From: Nitzschia sp. pyKryTriq1
Taxonomy: Eukaryota; Bacillariophyta; Bacillariophyceae; Bacillariales; Bacillariaceae
Direction of reading: 5' to 3'
Assembly (NCBI GenBank): GCA_956465555.1
Contig: OY101117.1
Location: 930,001 to 994,000, forward strand
DNA length: 64,000 nucleotides
The notes under the pieces were generated by a model, which saw only the letters and a program-made list of their open reading frames with translations, did no database searches and was not told the origin of the DNA. Position numbers and translations under genes: made by a program. Positions within the stretch are counted from its first letter, which is position 1; each line of letters starts with the position of its first letter. Positions 33,625 through 44,453 of the stretch are shown piece by piece.

Positions 33625-35397
33625 TTACAATGCCGTCATTTTCAGTTCTTCCAAAAAGCTCGTACTGTTGTGGACTGTACTTCCTCCCAATATTATTTGA
33701 ATTCTGCCCTTGTTGGCTTTATTGAATTCGGCGACCTTTGTCCCTTCTTCGTATGTTACACCGCCCACCATGAACACAATGATTTCATTGGGTATTATTG
33801 TTTCAGGCGGTATCCCACTCTTGGCTGTTGTGGGTGCGGTCGCGGGGACATAGGGGTGAGTATCAGTTCGTAGTTTCCCCTTCAAGAGTGCATCCACGGT
33901 GTCCATCAACAATGGAACATGCTGAGAGTATACATTGGAGACACCTTGGACGCTGGTCATGAAGGATTTTGTCATTTTGGCCATGATGTTATGGTGTTCG
34001 CCGTACAGGCCAGGCCCCCGAGATTTCGTCCCAGCATATCGCAGCATGACTTTGACAAGATCAACCATGTCCGAAGGCACTCCACCTTTTTTCATAGCTT
34101 GTTGGACCATGTGAAGGTTCCCCGACGTCTCGTACCGCAATGCGTAAAGTAAGCCGAGTCGCAACTTATCAGGCACCTTAATGTGGGGCGAATCCAGCTT
34201 TTCCATGAGTTCTCTCCAGTGTTCCGTGTGATTGTCCGCACATGCCAGCTCTTGCTCAAATTGCGACACATCCATCAAACTGCATTCTTCCACCAGTCGC
34301 GCAAGCTCTCCCATTATGGCAACGTGCTTGGACACGTTGTGAGATCGCGAGCGGAGTTCTGGGAATTTGTCCATAAAGGCTTGCATATCCTCAATGGTAT
34401 TTAGGTTGCTAGTGTTGTGTTGAGCTGTTTGTTTCTGATAGTCTCGCAAGAGTTTTTGGATTTCCTCGCCTAATTCTCCGAAATTCGAGTGCCGGTTGGC
34501 TCCAAAGAACTCATCCTGCGTAGCGCTGAGCACGACTTCCTCCAAGTCCTTCGCAATGTTAGGTGCACCCTTGAGGATGACCCGATGATTGTTGAGACCT
34601 AGCAGCTCGTGGACCATCGCTTGATAGGTCCATTGACTGAGAAGTGGTGTGACGGGATCATCTCTTCGATCCAAGACTAATAGTAAAGTCCCACCCGTCC
34701 CACGTTTCTTTCGACGAAAGACAAAGATTTCATCTGTTGAAATGGCATCGTACAAGTCTTTCGCGAGTTCTTCAGCACAAGCGGAATGACCTGCATACCG
34801 GATCCCGGCAAGCGGCTGTCGTTTCAGTGCCAGTAAGATGCCTTGGAGACCCTTCAAATTGCGTTCATATAAATGCGAATACTGAGGTGCCCACGAGGTT
34901 CCAGCTGCTACTGTCATAGCGAGTGTGTTCCGACATTGCAACGTCAACAAATCGTCATTGATAGGCACGAAATCTCCATAGAACTCTTGGACTTGTTGAA
35001 CGCGCTCATGAATATCATCCTCAGCCAGAATTCGCAACAGCCCTGACGTCACTGTTCCAGTGAAGAAAATATGGTATTCTGTAAAGCGGGGACTTTTCAG
35101 TTCTCTCCCTAACAGTTGAATGTTGACTTCGGTCGGCCGAATAAAACAGACTGCTTTCAAGTGCGAGGGATACTTGGATGTGTGGCTTTGTTGTTGATGT
35201 TTGGGGTCATCTAGCCGGGCGACGAGGTAGACTTCATTGCTCAAGATTTCTGTTTGCGAGTAAACACACGACACAATCTGGGTCGTGGAGCCGTCCAGCA
35301 AGAGAACTTTCATGCCGTTGCATTTGCCATCCCCGCAAACCACGCGATCAATATAACCACGGATCGCCTCGACACCATTCAGTTCGTCGTCATTCAT
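33625..35397 (-). CDS. VPS45: VPS45-type Sec1/Munc18 protein
   Basis: SM proteins clasp SNARE bundles to drive fusion; VPS45 works with the Tlg2/syntaxin-16 class at the trans-Golgi and endosomes. Single exon, 590 residues, close to the family length. Landmarks are MKVLLLDGSTTQIVS near the start, AVCFIRPTEVN, FTEYHIFFTG, YGDFVPIN, LLLVLDRRDDPVTPLLSQWTYQAMVHELLG in the middle, and at the end EIIVFMVGGVTYEE and IILGGSTVHNSTSFLEEL. These fit VPS45 better than Sec1 or SLY1. The start ATG at 35397 has no earlier in-frame alternative that fits the fold. Confidence 0.95.
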   Translation of the reverse strand: MNDDELNGVEAIRGYIDRVVCGDGKCNGMKVLLLDGSTTQIVSCVYSQTEILSNEVYLVARLDDPKHQQQSHTSKYPSHLKAVCFIRPTEVNIQLLGRELKSPRFTEYHIFFTGTVTSGLLRILAEDDIHERVQQVQEFYGDFVPINDDLLTLQCRNTLAMTVAAGTSWAPQYSHLYERNLKGLQGILLALKRQPLAGIRYAGHSACAEELAKDLYDAISTDEIFVFRRKKRGTGGTLLLVLDRRDDPVTPLLSQWTYQAMVHELLGLNNHRVILKGAPNIAKDLEEVVLSATQDEFFGANRHSNFGELGEEIQKLLRDYQKQTAQHNTSNLNTIEDMQAFMDKFPELRSRSHNVSKHVAIMGELARLVEECSLMDVSQFEQELACADNHTEHWRELMEKLDSPHIKVPDKLRLGLLYALRYETSGNLHMVQQAMKKGGVPSDMVDLVKVMLRYAGTKSRGPGLYGEHHNIMAKMTKSFMTSVQGVSNVYSQHVPLLMDTVDALLKGKLRTDTHPYVPATAPTTAKSGIPPETIIPNEIIVFMVGGVTYEEGTKVAEFNKANKGRIQIILGGSTVHNSTSFLEELKMTAL

Positions 35398-36490
35398 GAT
35401 TTAAATGTCAAAAATGAGTCGGCTGTGCTTCCAACGGATGTTCAAAGGCGCCTTGCCTGGCTGCTGTATAGGAATGAGAGAGGCTGGCGTTGAGGCTCTC
35501 GGCGGGCTATGATCTCGCTTCAGAAAGTAAGTGATCAGACAGCTTCCAGTTCCGATCTATCAAAAGCTACTCTGAGGGATACTGTGGAATGTAGCCCCGA
35601 TGACTAGACTGCAGTAGAATACTCTTGTAGCTTGGAGTTGAGACACTTGCTGCTACAATAAATGACGGCTTCAACCTTTTCCTCTTCCTGCTGTACCGCT
35701 CTTGTCTCTTGTGCCGTTCGCCGCGATGTTGACCGTTGCTGTGGGTGTCCGCCGCCGGCCAACGCTGGAAAAAGAGGCCGATCCACTCGAACGGAAATTC
35801 GTCTTCGACCCTTTCGATTGAAAATTCATCTGAAAGAAGCTTTGGCAGTACCTGGTACCAGGTACCTTCATTTTGACTTGTAGTTTACCGATCTTACCGC
35901 TCAAACTAAAACGTTTCGGTTTTTACGTCATTTTCCCTGGTAGTCAGGGCCGTAGACTTTAGTCAACCTACGACGGACTGTCGACCTACCAAAGCCACCA
36001 TGTCTTTACTGTAGTTGCGGCACGCGGCCGCCGCCGGCGGCCGTCGCGGAGGAGCAGCGTTCCCTCGGCTTGCTTGGTTGTCCTTCACCAACCCTCCACC
36101 GCCATTGTCGCCCTTGTTGTTGTCATTAGCTTAGAACAGGTGTGTGGTGATCTTGCAGTGTTCGATGTGTTGAGATGGTTATCGTTGATTGTGTGGTATT
36201 GAAATGTCGAGGTGGCAGCGGATGGGGTTATAGAAACTTTGTCGGCTGCAGGGACGGGGGTTGGGGGATTTGCTTGCACGCCCAACGGGTCAGGGGCAGC
36301 GTCGACCCGTGCCGATCATCTTGTTATCTCAATTTTCGGCGGCTGCGGGGATGTACTCTGTGTTTTTGTTGTTGATGATGCTTTTGTATGAGATGCTCGT
36401 CACTTTTCTCTCATATTTTATTCTTCTCACCGTTTTGTCCTTTTCCTTTGTTATTGTTGCTGCTGCTTCAGGTACTATACATATCTCAAA
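35398..36490. other. Intergenic region; likely 5' leader with intron for RPS29
   Basis: No separate gene is supported. A very GC-rich block (gcggccgccgccggcggccg) lies near 36023-36045. A palindromic ACCTGGTACCAGGTACC lies near 35850. A donor-like aacag|gtgtgt near 36139 and a strong acceptor ctgctgcttcag at about 36473, after a T-rich tract, suggest an intron of about 330 bases in the RPS29 leader, a common layout for ribosomal protein genes. Confidence 0.4.
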
Positions 36491-36679
36491 ATGGCCGAAA
36501 CACGAAAGCCCAACAAGCTATACGCTACCCACCCCAAGAATTATGGAAAGGGATCCCGTGCATGCGTGGTCACTGGACGTCAAGGAGGTATGGGACTGAT
36601 CCGAAAATACGGAATCAACATGAAGCGTCAAGTTTTCCGTGAGCGAGCGATCGAAATGGGATGGATCAAGTACAACTAA
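36491..36679 (+). CDS. RPS29: 40S ribosomal protein S29 (uS14), zinc-less form
   Basis: This small-subunit ribosomal protein sits in the 40S head. It has 62 residues in one coding exon. THPKNYGKGSRAC, MGLIRKYGINM, RQVFRERA and GWIKYN align along the whole length with yeast and human RPS29. Those proteins carry a CxxC...CxxC zinc ribbon; here only the first cysteine remains (Cys25), and the other three positions are Thr28, Lys45 and Val48, with a small insert between the pairs. The fold must therefore work without zinc, as in bacterial C-minus uS14. Only one in-frame ATG gives a normal length. Confidence 0.93.
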   Translation: MAETRKPNKLYATHPKNYGKGSRACVVTGRQGGMGLIRKYGINMKRQVFRERAIEMGWIKYN

Positions 36680-37414
36680 GTTTATAATTGATTCTTATAC
36701 TTAGTGAGACATTGCTGGAGTGATCCTATTGTAGCAGGAGTCGCCGCCTTGTTCGTATCTTCTTTCGTACTCTAGTCTATGTCGCTTTGCCTGCAAATCT
36801 GTCCTCGACCATCTCTAGAACTGCAAATTTTTGCTAGTCTACACTTAGTATGGCTCCTGTCCCACCAACAGGGTTGTTGTAAGTGCAAGAGGGAGACGCT
36901 ACTCAGGGGTACATCATGAGTGCCAGTTGAAATAACTGGTTCTACGAATTGACATTTTGATTCTGAAATATAAATCAGGATGTTTTCTCGGGTACCAGTA
37001 CAAAGTCTTATCCATCATATCTTCTCTAGCTAGAGGCTAGAGGTTTACCGGTACGTACCTGTTCAGTACGCAGTGGTACGAGTTGCACCCACACCCATGG
37101 TGCTACATAGATAAAGCCGCCAGATCCTAACATCAGAAACTAATCTGGATAGATTTCAAACTACTGCAACGAAAACTCCTGCTCTGAGCGGTAAAGCGTC
37201 GGTGGACGCGATAGTTTTGCCAGAGCATGTTCGAACTGATGAAAGTTTTGTATCATCTCTAGACGATTCTTCGTCAGGATCCAGCAGGTAGATGGCAGCC
37301 AGTGTCAAACTTCCAAGTTCCTCTCTGTACCATTATTTCTGTACACCATTTAAAAATCGAACTCACAACACTCCATCATACAAAAACGCACTACTGTCTA
37401 CGCCGTCTCTCACA
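36680..37414. other. Intergenic region between two convergent genes
   Basis: Nothing beyond 3' flanks is seen. A TACCGGTACGTACC string lies near 37048-37062. Confidence 0.45.
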
Positions 37415-37993
37415 TCATGATTCGTCCATAATATCGTCGTCATTTGAAATACCATCGCCATCCTCCAGTTTTTCGTTGAAAGGTACAAAATAGCGAGTGG
37501 TAGTGTTTGACTCCTTCGTTTCATCATTGACAATTGTTAGTTCTTGAACTAGCACCGACTTGTCCTCCTCTTGGACTAGTCGCTTAATATCCGTGACATG
37601 TGCCATTCCATTCATCGTCAGCAACGAAGATTGGATTTTCAACTGCTTCCCAGGATCTTCAGACGTGGCGAGGGACTTTTTCGGTCGGTCGTCGGGCTTC
37701 AAGTACTGTACGGATTCTTCTCCCAGGGTCAATTCCACCACCAAATCGTTGTTGACGCGAGATCTCTTGACGATTCTTACTTTCTCGAAATCAAAGTCTG
37801 GAAATGTAATCATGTGAATTGTTTCATACTCTTGTTCTCCTTTTTCGTGCGCTTGAATGGCCAATTCATTGACGTGAAGCGTCTCAAGGTATCCTCGCAT
37901 ACTCCAGCTGCCCCGATTCTTGTCGAGGATCCAGCCTCCGGCGAGAGTATTTCGCTCGGGTTCGGATACCGTCGCCGTGGCTTCGGTGGACAT
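37415..37993 (-). CDS. Calycin/FABP-like protein (putative)
   Basis: Single exon, 192 residues, no signal peptide. The pattern resembles the intracellular lipid-binding (FABP/calycin) barrel: LAGGWILDKNRGSWSMRGYL as an N-terminal strand and helix entry, followed by many short alternating strands (VRIVKRSRVNN, LVVELTLGEE, LKIQSSLLTMNG, LVQELTIVNDE, TTTRYFVPF). FABPs also have a conserved GxW near the start and end in a charged strand. The tail is acidic (EDGDGISNDDDIMDES) and not part of that fold. The assignment rests on shape rather than on diagnostic residues, so a novel beta-rich protein is possible. Its leader faces a GTAC-rich promoter region. Confidence 0.6.
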   Translation of the reverse strand: MSTEATATVSEPERNTLAGGWILDKNRGSWSMRGYLETLHVNELAIQAHEKGEQEYETIHMITFPDFDFEKVRIVKRSRVNNDLVVELTLGEESVQYLKPDDRPKKSLATSEDPGKQLKIQSSLLTMNGMAHVTDIKRLVQEEDKSVLVQELTIVNDETKESNTTTRYFVPFNEKLEDGDGISNDDDIMDES

Positions 37994-38819
37994 TGTCTAC
38001 AGTATGATGTATGAAAATTCACTTGCGTTATTCAGCAGACTGATTGCGTCACAGACAGGTGGCGGGGTGGGTGAGAGCGATGGTACGATCTGGCGGCCCG
38101 TTTTATGAGCGAGAGGGAGAAGAGGGTACAGTAGGTGTGTTCTGATGGAACGGCTACAGAACGGACAACCAGTTACCAGTGCTGGTAGCTGGTAATTGTA
38201 CAGTACCAGTACCAGTACGAGTAGTGTCTCAAGAACATACTGGGGCGAGAATTGAGGGGTTACGACTTTGGTACTACCGGATGGAATGTACCAGGTACCG
38301 GATGAGTACCGGTTCCTGGTGTATGGAATACTTGCTACTCGCGCTCGATAGCGTGGTACTGGTATAAGTACAGTACGGTACAGTAGTCTTATGCGCGCCT
38401 TATTTCGAGCTGTTATCGACTCATTCGACCGACAACACTTTTCACCGAACAGTCTGTCAGACGCCTTGCTGGAGGAAGAAGAAAATCGGCGCTTTCTCAA
38501 AATTGTGTGACGTATTGGGTCGGTACAAAAAGATACGTAGGTTGTACGCCAGAGGGTCATTGTGACCGCTTTTCGCCGAGGGACATCGTACCGGTAAAGG
38601 ATTTCGCGAAGGATCGATGAAGGAAGCATTCTCGGGAACGGAAATGCTCGATTTTCCCACCGGGAAACGCAATTACACTGCAAGCACTACCGGTAACGGG
38701 ACTGTGCAACCAGAGCGGAAAGCATACAACCAAGACCGAAGTACAAGTATTTCGAGTCGTCAAAGGCAAAGGGCTTCCTTGTGTTATTATTGGTTTAGAG
38801 CAGGAGCAAAACGTTCGAT
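37994..38819. promoter_or_regulatory. Divergent promoter rich in GTAC motifs
   Basis: Genes on both sides point away. The stretch 38160-38370 is dense with CCAGTAC, GTACCGG, ACCAGGTACC and GGTACTGGTA strings on both strands, one of the strongest clusters of this motif in the window. A minus-strand open frame across 37997-38683 runs through this repeat-rich DNA and is not credible as a gene. Confidence 0.55.
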
Positions 38820-41800
38820 ATGATTCGACCTCCTCGAAGCAGCAGACGATTCCAGGGTGAGGGCACGAGCTTGTCCAACCCCTACGCCGAAGCCGATGGG
38901 CGAAGACTCCGTCGGCGCTACTGTGTCTATGCCACCGTAGCGGTGCTAGCGATCGTCGGTATTGTTTTCGCGGTCAAGAACCCATCATCCGGTGGGAGCA
39001 GCAAACAAGCGGCCACACCGCAAGCCCCCGAGGGATCTTATGTTGCGGAATCGCAAACTACCGTCAAAGAGATCAAGTCGCACGTGACAATTTTCAGGCA
39101 CAAAAAGTCTGGAATGCCAATCATGGCGGTTGTGCCAGAAGACGCCAGTCAAGATGCCGTGTTTGGAATCAACTTCCGCACTAAAGTCGAAGACGACTCT
39201 GGTATCGCCTATGTTGTGCAGAAATCCATCCAGGATGGGTCCAAGAATTTCCACATCAAAGACCCTTTCAACCAATTGACCCGTGGGTCTCTTAAAACTC
39301 ACATGGAAACCTTTATCGAAAAGGATCGTTCTGGATTTGTGTATGCGTCTAGAAACAAGGCTGACTTTAGCAACGGTATCAAGGTCTACTTGGATGGAAT
39401 TTTCAAACCAAATATGATGAATAGCGACAACAATTGGATCTTCACACAGGAGGCCTGGCGATTCATCCTTACCGGTCCAGACGGGAAACAATTGGGGGTT
39501 AGTGGGTACGTTCATTGTGTGCTTCTTCTCTCGTGTCTGGTTTCAACTTGTGCTGTATCGCTGTTCCCTTAATGCTGACCTTCTGTTCTTTCTTTTAGAA
39601 ACGCCATCAACGAAGCCAGGGCCGCCCAGATGAACCCGGACCGGGCACATGAAGATTATATCTACCGGACCATGTTCAAGGGACATCAATATCAGTTCAT
39701 GGAAAAGGGTGATTTTCGTGACGTTGTTACGTTGACTCGAACTAAGGTGAAGGACTTCTACACCAAGTACTACCATCCTTCCAACGGACAAGCATTCTGC
39801 TTTGGTCCTCAAGATTTTGTGGACGAGTGCATGAATTTGATGGAACCATACTTGTCGCAATATACTAAGAATGATCACCTCCGCAAGGACTCCGACGTCA
39901 GCTGGGTTGAGCTTCAAAAGATCGAAAGTATCCAGGAGCAAGTCCCCTATCCTAGTTACCAGGACACTAATGACTTTCGCCTTGCGAATTCTTATGTGCT
40001 CAATATGGAGCCCATGGATGACCGCACTAGGATGGCGTGGTACATTATTGAAGATCTGTTGCTTGGAAATACTGCGGCTGTTATCCCACGCGCCATCGTT
40101 GATAATGACTTGGGAGATGACGCTATTGGAGGCCTCCAGTCACACTTAAAGCAATGGGTGCTCACTTTGGGTGTCACTGGTGTTACTTCGAGCGAAAAGG
40201 TTGCCGAAGCTCGCATTAGACTGCAACAACGCATCTACTCGGTTGTTTCCGATGGATTCGATGAAGCGGCCCTAAAGGGCACTTTGAACAAGCTTGATAT
40301 GAAATTTCGTAAACAAAACTCGAATGGCGTACCACTCGGCGTTAAGGTGTTCAAAGATGTGCTTACAACTTGGAACTACGATTTTGACCCAAGGAGTCCA
40401 CTCTCCTATAGCAAGGCATTTGCGGAGTTGAAAAAAGATATTGAAGAAAATGGTCAAAACTTTCTTCTGCAGCTTATCACAAAGCGCCTGATCGACAGTG
40501 AAAGGGTTTTGTCCACCGAGTTGTACCCAAGCACCGAATTGTTGAATCTCTACCGCGACGTAAGTGAATTCAAAGCTCCCGTTTGGTCGGAATGGATGAA
40601 CCCAATCTCGCTCATTCTGTTTGTACGTTTCGTTTAATTTTTGTATTTTTCAGCAAGAATTTACTTGGTTAAGCAATATCGACCAATTCGTTACGAAGGA
40701 ACAGGGTCTTGCTTTCCTCGCTGAGACGGAAGAAATGAAGCAGGTGCAACAAAAGCCCGACGCCAGAGAAGATTTGGAGAATATTTCAATCCTTACCGTT
40801 AAGGACCTAAGAGCTTTGAACTTTGAGATTCCAACCAAAATTCACGAAGATATCCTCGACTCTGGGATTGTTATGCTGGAGCACGAAGTTCCGAACACAA
40901 ATGGCATCGCTTATGTGGATTTTTCTATCGACATTTCCAATATGGACTTCGATGACATTGTCCTGCTTCCCTTGTTTTCTGAGTTGCTTCTCAATTCTGG
41001 TAACAGTTATGAAACTGGAATTGAGATGCAGCGTGAAATCGATACTCTTAGTGGGGGTATTTCGGTCACTCCTGTTGTAGAGGAGATCGTGGCTTCTGGG
41101 TCAGATGGCGGCTACGTCGTGCCTAACGGACAGCACATGATTACGAAGATCGTTGTGCGGGCATCGTGTCTCGCTGAAACGGGATGTTATCCTATGTTCA
41201 TGCTAATCAAACAGATTTTATTCGATTCTGATGTACAGAAGCGGGCCATCGTCATGGAGGTCTTGAAGAAGATGATTGATGACATGGAGGATGATCTTCA
41301 GATCAATGCCGCGCAATTCACCACACTCCGTATTCTATCACAGTACGGACTTCCTGGCTTCATTCGTGAGCAGTGGCAGGGTGTTACACAACTTCTCAAC
41401 CTAAGAAGGGCTTTGGCTGAAGCACAAAATGATTGGGATACTTTGTCTATGCGTCTCGTGCTGATGGCAGATGCAATGCGCCGAGGAAACAGAAACGGCA
41501 TGGCGTTGAGTCTGACAGGAGATAAGGAGGCGATCAAGGCCATCGCGCCTGGTGTTGAAGTCTTCGTTAAAGATACTATGCCAGCAGCAGCGCAGACCAC
41601 GCGTTTCCCGGACTTTGCAAAAGAAGTGCATCCATGGTACACAAAGGGACTTAAGAGGATGACTGACGAAATCCAAGCTGAAGGCGATGATGAAGTCTTT
41701 ATTGTCCCCACTCGGTTAAACGCAGTTGCTAAGGGTGGAATTTTGTTCGATATTGGTGAACCAGTCCGCGGATCGGACCTCGTTGTTCTCCAGTACATTG

Positions 41801-42294
41801 GTGGATATTTCTTATACAACGAGCTACGATTCGGTGAAGGTGCTGCTGATGCAAAGGCCATTTTCGACATTGACACTGGATCAGTTGTCTACCAGAGCAC
41901 CCAAGACCCGCATATCGGAACGACACTTGATATCTACGACCAAGGCTCTTCTTTCGTACTGCGTGAAATGAGCGGCAAGTCGTCGCTTCCTCCAGAAGCT
42001 GAGGGTGCTGTGATCGGGGCCATCGGGCAAATCGATGGGACGGCAATGCAACCATCAGAAGTGGGGCTCGTTTCTTTGGTTGAATATCTCAAACAGGAAA
42101 GCCCCGCCAACCGCCAGAAATTCCGCGAAGAGATCCTGGCCGCATCAGTTAAGGATTTTTTGGCAATGTCAGACCGCCTCGGTTCGTGGGGGAAATCAAG
42201 TGTTGCCGTCGTCACGAACCAGATGCTATACGACGAAGCTACTGAGGCTGGAATTACACTTCGAGTATGCGACACAACAGGGACCTTTTGCTAG
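38820..42294 (+). CDS. Membrane-anchored PreP-like M16 pseudopeptidase
   Basis: Exons are 38820-39505, 39599-40559 and 40654-42294 (1095 residues). A basic N-terminus and a membrane segment at about 34-52 give a type II anchor. The rest matches presequence protease (M16C) in length and layout: IKDPFNQLTRGSLKTHMETF after the active-site position, FYTKYYHPSNGQAFCFG, then the C-terminal half. In active M16C enzymes the zinc motif HxxEH lies in GIPHILEHS; here it is GIAYVVQKS (YVVQK at 131-135), so both His and the Glu are gone. The later zinc-ligand Glu may survive in NEAR. I infer no peptidase activity; a binding or chaperone role is possible. Its stop lies 60 bases from that of the FSH1-like gene. 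Confidence 0.88.
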
Positions 42295-42354
42295 AAAACC
42301 CAACTACCCACCATCCAGTAATTACGAGTACATACCAAAAGTAGACGGATAATT

Positions 42355-43164
42355 TTATATTTTATTTGAAATCCATTCTGTAATTGCCTTCATGGTCTCA
42401 TCTTGCCGGTTTGGGAAACCGTGCCCTCCCAGGTGTTTGACAGTTTCGACAGCTAGTCCCGCACTCTGAAATCCATCTCGTAGTTCCTCGCCAGTTTCAT
42501 TTGGCGTTACTTTGTCGTCGGTTCCCATGATGAACAATGCTCGTACTGTACTAGCACCCGTCGACGAGGAGGACGCTTCTATCTTCAGTGCTCCCACCTC
42601 TTTGCGATAAGGGTTTGGAAATGATACTCCGTTGAAAATGTACCCCAGGGATGGGTGATATGGGACCTTTCCTAGGGTGATGAGCGCAGCGATCATGATC
42701 GCTCCTTGAGAGTGCCCCAAGCACAAGTCGTAGGGAGGATCCACTTTCCAAGCTTCAAGAACTCTTTCCGCTGCAGTATCGAATCCACCATATTCATTTG
42801 CTGTGAACGACCGTTCTCCTGGTTTCATTGTCCACCACGAATAGCCGCCACCTTTGGGAAACGGGCCCTCTACTGAAGTGATCTCTAGTTGGACATTGCG
42901 GTCGGTGGCCAGCATGGACTTGAGGGCTTCCAAGCGACTTGGAAATTCTTCAGCAGTTCCTTCACTTCCATGGAGAGCCAGCACGCGAACTACTCGTACG
43001 CTAGCATCCTCGACAGAGGAAGCGGTCGACATGGGTCGAACAGTCGGCAAGTTTCGACAGCTGCCCGTCTCGGAGGAGGAAACGTACAAGGCGGCGGTCC
43101 GAGCCGAACGAGTCGTCCAGCAGAGAAGTGCTGTAACACCGAGACGTCGAAGACGAGGCTGCAT
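42355..43164 (-). CDS. FSH1/OVCA2-type serine hydrolase
   Basis: Single exon, 269 residues. An Arg-, Ala- and Thr-rich N-terminus (about residues 1-50) looks like an organelle-targeting sequence. The alpha/beta-hydrolase core begins VRVLALHGSEGTAEEF. The nucleophile elbow is GHSQGA, the acid is in MGTDDKVTP, and the histidine is in HLGGHGFP, which together make the Ser-Asp-His triad of FSH1 (yeast) and OVCA2 (animals). The segment KGGGYSWWTM matches the family's WW region. The substrate is likely a short ester or acyl compound (inference). It converges with the PreP-like gene, leaving 60 bases between the two stops. Confidence 0.87.
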   Translation of the reverse strand: MQPRLRRLGVTALLCWTTRSARTAALYVSSSETGSCRNLPTVRPMSTASSVEDASVRVVRVLALHGSEGTAEEFPSRLEALKSMLATDRNVQLEITSVEGPFPKGGGYSWWTMKPGERSFTANEYGGFDTAAERVLEAWKVDPPYDLCLGHSQGAIMIAALITLGKVPYHPSLGYIFNGVSFPNPYRKEVGALKIEASSSSTGASTVRALFIMGTDDKVTPNETGEELRDGFQSAGLAVETVKHLGGHGFPNRQDETMKAITEWISNKI

Positions 43165-43533
43165 TTCAGAAGGCTATTGAAGCTTGTCAACCGGTAGTAC
43201 GCATTGTGTCCTTGTGCTGCTTCGACATTCGACAAGCGACAATCAATTCGTGGAGAGTGCGATGACGGCGAAAAGTTCTCGGTTCTCGTCTCCTCGTCGG
43301 TGGCAAAAATAGCAGCTCGCTCATCGGATCTCGGATCATAATATTATGATATCGTGGCCACCCCCAACGAACGAAGGACAGACAAGAAGTCGAACGAACA
43401 CCCAAACCCGAAACCGATACCAAGAGAGACGACCGATGAACCTCATAAGATCATCGAGTCAACCTCGGTATCGCAAATCCCAACTTCGGAATTCTAGATT
43501 AATTAGCTTTAAAAGCAACTTTCAAACCATTCA
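43165..43533. promoter_or_regulatory. Divergent promoter between FSH1-like and orphan gene
   Basis: A 369-base region with no gene of its own. Both genes read outward. The right half is rich in CGAA and AACC trinucleotides and probably contains the leader of the gene at 43534. Confidence 0.45.
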
Positions 43534-44073
43534 ATGGCGCAACCTAGTAACCCGAAGTGGAAGGATTTCCTCCAGGAGCGGATCCAACAGGAAGGATCAT
43601 GGGCGAAGGCGAAATCGGAAGGGCCACTCGACAATCTCGAACCGACGAACAACACAACAACCGAAACGATGAAGCTCGAGGTAGCAGCCTCAGGTGGAGA
43701 CGCCACAATGTTGGTAGCCTTGAACGAAGGAGAAGTCAAATTCGTCCACAACATTACCTTGGCGAAGATCCAAGAGGGCTTCGTCTTGGTAGGTGTTACT
43801 GGGTTGGGTCACCTCGGGACTTTTCTCACCATCACCGACGACGCGATCGAAGGGACTTTCAACCCCACCACCCGTAGGGTAGGAAAAGCTCCAGGTGTAG
43901 ACGAACTCTTCGGCGCCACGTCATCGGCGACCTTCAAGGCCCTACGAGCCAGCGGAGACGGAGGCGAACTTGCATCGGGGTATAAAGGAGGGATATTTTG
44001 GACCCACCCAACCTTGTGGCAAATTATGCCGAACCGTACTATACCATCGGTCTACAGTGTCCGAGAGAGTTGA
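43534..44073 (+). CDS. Orphan protein of unknown function
   Basis: Single exon, 179 residues, no signal peptide or membrane span. The sequence has a balanced, globular composition: a helical N-terminus (NPKWKDFLQERIQQEGSW), then beta-like stretches (ATMLVALNEGEVKF, EGFVLVGVTGLGHLGTFL, DDAIEGTFNPTTR). I recognise no family. The strong ATG after an A-rich leader, the length and the codon pattern argue for a real gene. It could be a diatom-specific protein. The frame ends RTIPSVYSVRES just before a GTAC-rich downstream flank. Confidence 0.72.
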   Translation: MAQPSNPKWKDFLQERIQQEGSWAKAKSEGPLDNLEPTNNTTTETMKLEVAASGGDATMLVALNEGEVKFVHNITLAKIQEGFVLVGVTGLGHLGTFLTITDDAIEGTFNPTTRRVGKAPGVDELFGATSSATFKALRASGDGGELASGYKGGIFWTHPTLWQIMPNRTIPSVYSVRES

Positions 44074-44453
44074 GGGTTTGTTGGCGCCTGCGCCATCGAT
44101 GACGAACGTCAAATTTAATGCAATCGAATTAGTCGATAAAGTTGTATCGGTACAGTACTGAGTACTCGTACTGCTTTACTGTAGTAGGTGTACCGGTACC
44201 GTACGTGCGTTTACGTAATGCGGTGCACACACGATCAGATCTTTTGAAGAAAGCTGACGTTGTGCGATGATTGATGATGGATGCGTGATGCGTGATAATG
44301 GCATCATCATCGCATTTGCTATGATCCACGATCGAGCGACCATAGGAACTTCGTAGATCATCGAGAGCTGCATCCATCCATCCATTTTTTTCATTGTGAA
44401 CAGCAGACGTGTTTATCCAACAACCTTATACCAGCTAGCGACAACTTTTCAAA
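44074..44453. other. Intergenic region with GTAC motifs
   Basis: GTACCGGTACCGTACG occurs near 44190-44205, together with TGATGATGG-like short repeats at 44265-44320. No gene is seen. The last 60 bases are probably the leader of the oxidoreductase gene. Confidence 0.5.

Noticed and set aside
37997-38683. Minus-strand frame of 228 codons
   Set aside because: It reads through the densest GTAC repeat cluster; the Arg/Tyr/Pro-rich product reflects the repeats.
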